Source: Triangularia verruculosa
Lineage: Eukaryota; Ascomycota; Sordariomycetes; Sordariales; Podosporaceae
Assembly (NCBI GenBank): GCA_033296885.1
Contig: MU863893.1
Coordinates: 248,001-312,000 of the forward strand
DNA length: 64,000 nt
Reading direction: 5' to 3'
Made by a program: the position numbers and the translations under genes. The notes below the pieces were generated by a model. It saw only the letters and a list, made by a program, of their open reading frames with translations. It was not told the origin of the DNA and made no database searches. Positions 59,906-64,000 of the stretch are shown here, piece after piece (positions within the stretch are counted from its first letter, which is position 1; each line of letters begins with the position of its first letter).

Positions 59906-61040
59906 TTACTTTTGCGAGAAATACACCAACGCCCCCTCCCTTTGAGCCTGCTCTCTAGAGTACCTCACTTGATGCATCAACCTTCCACTGCCATCCTTCA
60001 AAGAGATAGTTCCTCCCTTGTTACTCAGTGCCACTCCCGGCACGGCAACCCCCTTTTTGCTTTGTCCCGCCAAGACCACCGCTTTCAACAGCTGGCTCTG
60101 TCCTGTTCCATTCTCAATCCTCCACCCTCCCAGATCCACCGTCTTGAGGGAACGGTTAAGAAGATAGACTGTCTCTCCCTCTCCTTTGGTGGGCTGCTGA
60201 TCAGGTCCGTATGGATTGACCAATGCAGCCTCAATCTTGACATCACCATCCACGATTGGCTTTGGTTCCTGCTCGTCTTCTCCACCAGGTTGCTTTCCTC
60301 CACTCAGCAGCTGAGCGAATGTATCTCCCATCGGCATGCCCTGGTGATCAGTCTTGTATGTCTGCACAGCAAACGCAAGGAAGATTCCCTCCCAATGACC
60401 ATCAGGAAAGGACAAGATGATTCCACCATCCTGAAAGATGCCATTGTCACGCCGCCACTGGCCCGAGTTCCCTTGGTTCATGTGTATATCGTGGATCCCC
60501 GTCTTGTCGGTGTACGGCTCGCCAAAAAGGTAGATCTCGGCCTTTTGCGTGACAGCTTGGTTCAAGATGGGGTCCAAGTAGTCCAAAATGTTGCGGTTCG
60601 TCCCTGGCGCGTTATGCGAGAGAAGCACACCATCCTGGGGGCGGAATAGATTGAGTCGGAGGAAGTCGAGGCCGAGGCTGCCGCTCGTGGCTGTGCCCTG
60701 CTGGGAGTGAAAGCCTCGGGAGAGGGATTGGAGGGATTGAGTAAATGCCGCAGAAATGGGTTGGAGGTCGCGGATGACCCAGTAGACGAGGCGGGAGTCG
60801 GACGACTTGCTCTCAATGTTGACAGCCGCATCTAAACGACTCGAGTTGTTGTCTGAGAAGGTGATGTGGCCGTGACCGGGCTTAGCGGTTCCGTCCTGTC
60901 AAGCTGTTCGTCAGCAAACTTGGCAACAAATACACCTCGGGGAAATACCGAGAGCACATGATAAGGATATTGCTCAAACAAGTTTGTCGTACCCATTTCG
61001 TGGGGATTCCTTTCCAGATGCCGTAACCTTTGAGGGGCAT
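59906..61040 (-). CDS. DUF2278 protein with C-terminal lamin tail domain
   Basis: Two exons (61040-60993, 60895-59906) give 345 aa. Exon 1 encodes MPLKGYGIWKGIPTKW, the YGxxKG start of DUF2278 (YukJ-like) proteins. The 97-base intron (donor GTACGA, acceptor GACAG) joins it to DGTAKPGHGHITFSD. The DUF2278 part continues DAAVNIESKSSDSRLVYW, DFLRLNLF and QAVTQKAEIYLFGEPY to about residue 220. Residues about 240-340 form a lamin tail (Ig-like) domain: ETVYLLNRSLKTVDLGGWRI, LAGQSKKGVAVPGVALSNKG and ISLKDGSGRLMHQVRYS. DUF2278 proteins are mainly known from bacteria and their function is unknown, so horizontal origin is possible. No signal peptide. Confidence 0.83.
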
Positions 61041-61528
61041 TGTGCGAGAGTGATCTGGTCAAACTGAAGTGATGGGACAACTCTGTACTTGGAAGAAGTA
61101 AAGATGCAATATGTGGAAGGCGTGCGACTGCCAGCCAACTTTATACTTTTACGGGAACTTGGAGGAAGTCACAAATCACAAGTGTAAACGTCGCACCGAA
61201 ATCCATCCATGATGGGAAGGCATGTTCTTTGGTCTCGGCCGACAACCTGACGCCATCAATGCACATGTCCGAAAAGACACAAGTGTTGTCAGCATACCAT
61301 CGGAATTGCCATCTCAGCCCTACGAATTGGTCTAGACTCTCGGGTTCTGGCCATTTGTATCACAGATTCAGTCATATCGGCTGGTGCACAAGCCGCAGAT
61401 GAAGCGCCACTTGTCAATTGGGAGCTGAAAAGCGCCTCGGTGGGAACTCGGATCTTCAGGTACCTCCAGCAGGCTATGTAGATGTCTGCTACATGTCAAT
61501 CCCAGCCCTAAAGTCCTCCATCTTGGCT
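61041..61528. other. Intergenic spacer
   Basis: This spacer holds the promoter of the DUF2278 gene and the 3' flank of the next minus-strand gene. Nothing else was seen. Confidence 0.35.
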
Positions 61529-62519
61529 TTACTCAAGAATATCAAGCCCAAGGCCTTGTCTCTCCTTTCGAATCAAGATCAAGCGCCGCGCCAACGTGTC
61601 CTTGGTATCCTGTGTCGCGCGGCCAACCCAGTCGGCAAGGCTCCGGCTGAGCTCGGCATTCGTCAAACGACGCAGCTGCCCTTGGAGCTGCGCGCCTTCA
61701 AGCGCGACCCTCGAGCTCAGTACAGGTCGCGAATATCTCAGCAAGTCACCGAGCCTGGTGGTATCCCTCTTCTCGTACCCAGGCTTGCCGGGCTGGAAGT
61801 AGTGGTGCACCGTTTGCTTATGATCCCGGAGCGCGGTCTCGCTGCGGTGCCTTCTGCTGCAAGCCTCTGGAGGGTTTCTGTCTGGGACAGGAAGACCACA
61901 AACCAGTCTCTCGTCGTTGTTGGGATCTACAAGCCTCGGGCATCTGCGCGCGTGAGCGGTGTTAGAACAGGGACAAAACACGGGGGCCTCTTCTGTCCAA
62001 TGCTTACATTTTCGTGTGGTTGTACATGCTCCTTTTAACCACGAGCTTGTCGCAGCCATTGCATTTGATCCTCTCTGCCATAGCCGCGGCATTCGATTGT
62101 TGATTGCTGTCCTCGTGGTCTTCTGCTTGATGACGAGGAAGTGATGCTTGGTCCAGTAGAGGTGACAAAGGCAGCATTTTAAACCCTTCATCTCTTCGGC
62201 GGGGCACATCATCATAACGGGTCTGCCCTTGCTCCTCATGTCCCGGCTCATCGCCGTGGTGGTGGGGCAGGACCTGTTGACAGTAGCTCTGACCAGCCTG
62301 CTCTCCATTCTGCCAGTCTGTTGGGTATTGTGCTTGGTGGGTCTGGAATGGCTGCGGGTGAAAGTGAGATGATCCGACCTGTTGCTCTTCAGTGAAAGCA
62401 AGGAGCATAGATTGCAACAATTGCGGGTCCAGTTGTTGGGAGGCTTCGTGAAGCGCATAAGGGTCAAACAACCCTTTATTGAACGGGCGGTCAGTCAGAT
62501 CGTCGTTTGCGCCAGGCAT
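61529..62519 (-). CDS. Gln/His-rich C2H2-like zinc-binding protein
   Basis: Two exons (62519-62008, 61943-61529; donor GTAAGC, acceptor GCGCAG) give 308 aa. The N-terminal 150 residues are Gln/His-rich. A Cys pair CNGC then starts a small module (CDKLVVKRSMYNHTKI-C) that the intron splits and rejoins. A second module follows: CGLPVPDRNPPEAC...LRDHKQTVHH, i.e. C...C...H-x4-H. The remaining 90 residues are basic and helical (LARRLILIRKERQGLGLD). It looks like a nucleic-acid-binding protein of no named family. The layout (Gln-rich, then finger near the end) resembles the gene at 55.7-57.3 kb, but I see no clear sequence identity. Confidence 0.68.
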
Positions 62520-62948
62520 GTTGTCGCAGCAGTTGATACACCATAGAAAATACCTATCAGTAAAGAAGTAGGCTATGAGTATAAACCTCGCTCATTTATA
62601 TCACCACCGTCCGCATATGTGTGGTGTATACTAGGTACGTAATCTCCACTTGAGTCATACCTGCAATGGGGAGTCAAACTCGACTACCCAAATCAACGAG
62701 TGTTTCATCTATCTTTCGGTACGTACATGCCAACGGTTATTTGACAGCTGATCTCATTCCAGTGGTGTGCAGGCACTTGGCTTCAAAAGCACAAACCTGG
62801 GCGGGTGTCGCCCGATTTGAACTTGGAAGAGTCAGCAATAAATGGATATAAACATGAACAATCCTCTTTCAGCTGCTGCAGATACAGATGACTTCTGAGA
62901 TCTGACAAAATATGATGATTACCTAGATAGGTACAACATGGACGCCAG
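62520..62948. other. Intergenic spacer
   Basis: This 429-base spacer contains TAGGTA elements near 62632 and 62921-62934 and no recognised gene. Confidence 0.4.
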
Positions 62949-63918
62949 TCAGATGCCCACCAGAAATTTGGCAACCCTCTCGGCAAGCCACCGCCGAGCT
63001 TCCGGAGAAGAGACGACGTGATCAGCGTCCGGAATAAACCCTGAAAGCTTGCTCACCACCCCCTTTGGAGTTGCTGCTATCCACCTGTTAAACAGCAGCT
63101 GCCTGTCGACTGAACTTGGAACCATCTCATCCTTCTCAGCAGGTAGTATCAACAACGGCTGGTCTAGTTTGCCAAACTTGACGGCAAGAATGTCGTCAGA
63201 AAGGTCCGAGGCAAAGTAATCCTCGGCGCCACTAACGTTCGGTTAGCCCGTCACTTTCAAATAGCCGGAAGGGGGATATGGACACAAACGCAGCAGCAGC
63301 AAAGCTCCACCACCTGGCAGCAGTGACAGGCGTTGCAAAAAAAGGAACATGCTCTTTTGGCATAGTGGCATAGTCTTTGCCCTGATCAATGAGCGCCTTG
63401 GCCACGAGAAGACTCGCAGTCAGGGCCTCAGGAGACCAAAGGGCGATGGCTGCTTCTCTGTCAGAGACAGGGGATGTCAGGACGTAGCCATCTACCCTCG
63501 GAGGCTGCTCGGGATGGTTGTTGTACTCAAGGGCATCCTGACATCCAGTGCTTGCGCCCATCAGGACAACCTTCTCCTTCTTCAGATCATCACGCAGGTA
63601 ACGAACAAGCCGTGCCAGGTCTTGAACATCATTATGCAGGGAGGAATAGCCCCATCCCGAGTAGGAGCTTCGCATCCGCAGCTCCCAGATGGAGTATTCA
63701 AAGGGGATAGCAGCTTGCATGTGTGTGAGATCGGTTGTATGGGGGCCAGCCGTGAGGCCATGAATGAAAACCAGGGCGTTGGGAGAAGAGAAAGGCTCAT
63801 ATTCATATGCGGCCAGATCAGTGCTATGGGCGTTGCCTGAGGGGTCCGAAGGGAGCGGGTGAACAATAGTTTTGAAGGGGCCCATGTTGCGGAAGCGTAA
63901 TACAACGTCAAGTGGCAA
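62949..63918 (-). CDS. DUF1749-type alpha/beta hydrolase
   Basis: Two exons (63918-63290, 63231-62949; donor GTTTGT, CTAAC branch) give 303 aa, or 292 from Met at 63885. The fold is an alpha/beta hydrolase of the DUF1749 family. It shows LVFIHGLTAGPH, the nucleophile elbow GASTG (Ser in LMGASTGCQD), LTSPVSDREAA and PLLILPAEKDEMVP, and the catalytic His is in DADHVVS. The intron joins WSFAAAA to GAEDYFASDLSDD. Without splicing the frame stops after LTER. The substrate is unknown, and no signal peptide is seen. The gene's promoter lies at the window edge. Confidence 0.86.
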
Positions 63919-64000
63919 GAGGTTCTGCGATGAACGAAGACAACTGCACAGAAGCCAGGAAATAATGTCTTATATGTAAAAGCCAGTAGACATATACGTC

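Noticed and set aside
59831..60649. A 272-codon plus-strand frame across the DUF2278 gene
   Set aside because: Antisense to a gene with two recognised domains; low-complexity content.
1..64000. CRISPR array, prophage or bacterial operon
   Set aside because: No regular direct repeats with spacers, and the genes have spliceosomal introns; the DNA is fungal nuclear.
1..64000. Secondary-metabolite gene cluster
   Set aside because: No polyketide synthase, peptide synthetase or terpene cyclase is present; the single epimerase-like and hydrolase genes are not enough.

Overview
The window looks like nuclear DNA of a filamentous ascomycete, most likely a Sordariomycete (perhaps Sordariales; the order is a guess from gene content and intron style, not from a search). 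The reasons are short introns of about 50-150 bases with CTAAC/CTGAC branch sites, families typical of filamentous fungi (NACHT/STAND protein, DUF6604, DUF7918, rhodopsin-domain membrane protein, UVRAG/Vps38 rather than a yeast-like set) and long spacers with simple repeats. I recognise 25 protein-coding genes and one tRNA gene. All splice models were built by hand from GT..AG signals, reading phase and family similarity.

Left part (0-14 kb): a forkhead transcription factor (-) with a gene-poor 2.3 kb leader, the splicing factor cactin (-) with an 18-base last exon, and, divergent from it, the GATOR2/SEA subunit Rtc1 (WDR24 type, +). An atypical NAD(P)-binding epimerase-like protein (+) follows.

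14-24.5 kb: an accessory-looking block on the minus strand. It holds a secreted protein with ten cysteines, a NACHT NLR-like receptor with an N-terminal SesA/HeLo-like helical domain, a DUF6604 protein and a small probably mitochondrial protein. A single-pass surface protein lies on the plus strand.

24.9-30 kb: Vps38/UVRAG (PI3-kinase complex II), a second small secreted protein and a seven-helix fungal rhodopsin-domain protein.

31-39.5 kb: the most unusual part. Three DUF7918 paralogues share intron positions. Two of them end in a tail with SUMO-acceptor consensus sites (VKRE, LKRE) followed by a SUMO-interacting motif (IDLTDD / IDLTGD) at the very C-terminus. A fourth, unrelated gene also carries IKGEP and VKSEP sites. 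A DJ-1/PfpI protein and tRNA-Thr(AGU) lie among them.

39.8-51.5 kb: mostly housekeeping and repair genes: CPD photolyase, ribosomal protein eS21, SLX4 (itself with three SIM-like motifs), a Nudix hydrolase with a mitochondrial leader and a DUF7025-type AAA ATPase.

51.8-64 kb: a GGCT/AIG2-like protein, a putative amidoligase with an apparent frame break, two C2H2-like proteins, an unknown three-exon gene, a DUF2278-lamin tail protein and a DUF1749 alpha/beta hydrolase. Spacers here are rich in a palindromic TACCTAGGTA motif. Most genes are unrelated neighbours. The groupings that may matter are the NLR/DUF6604/secreted-protein block and the DUF7918-SUMO block.
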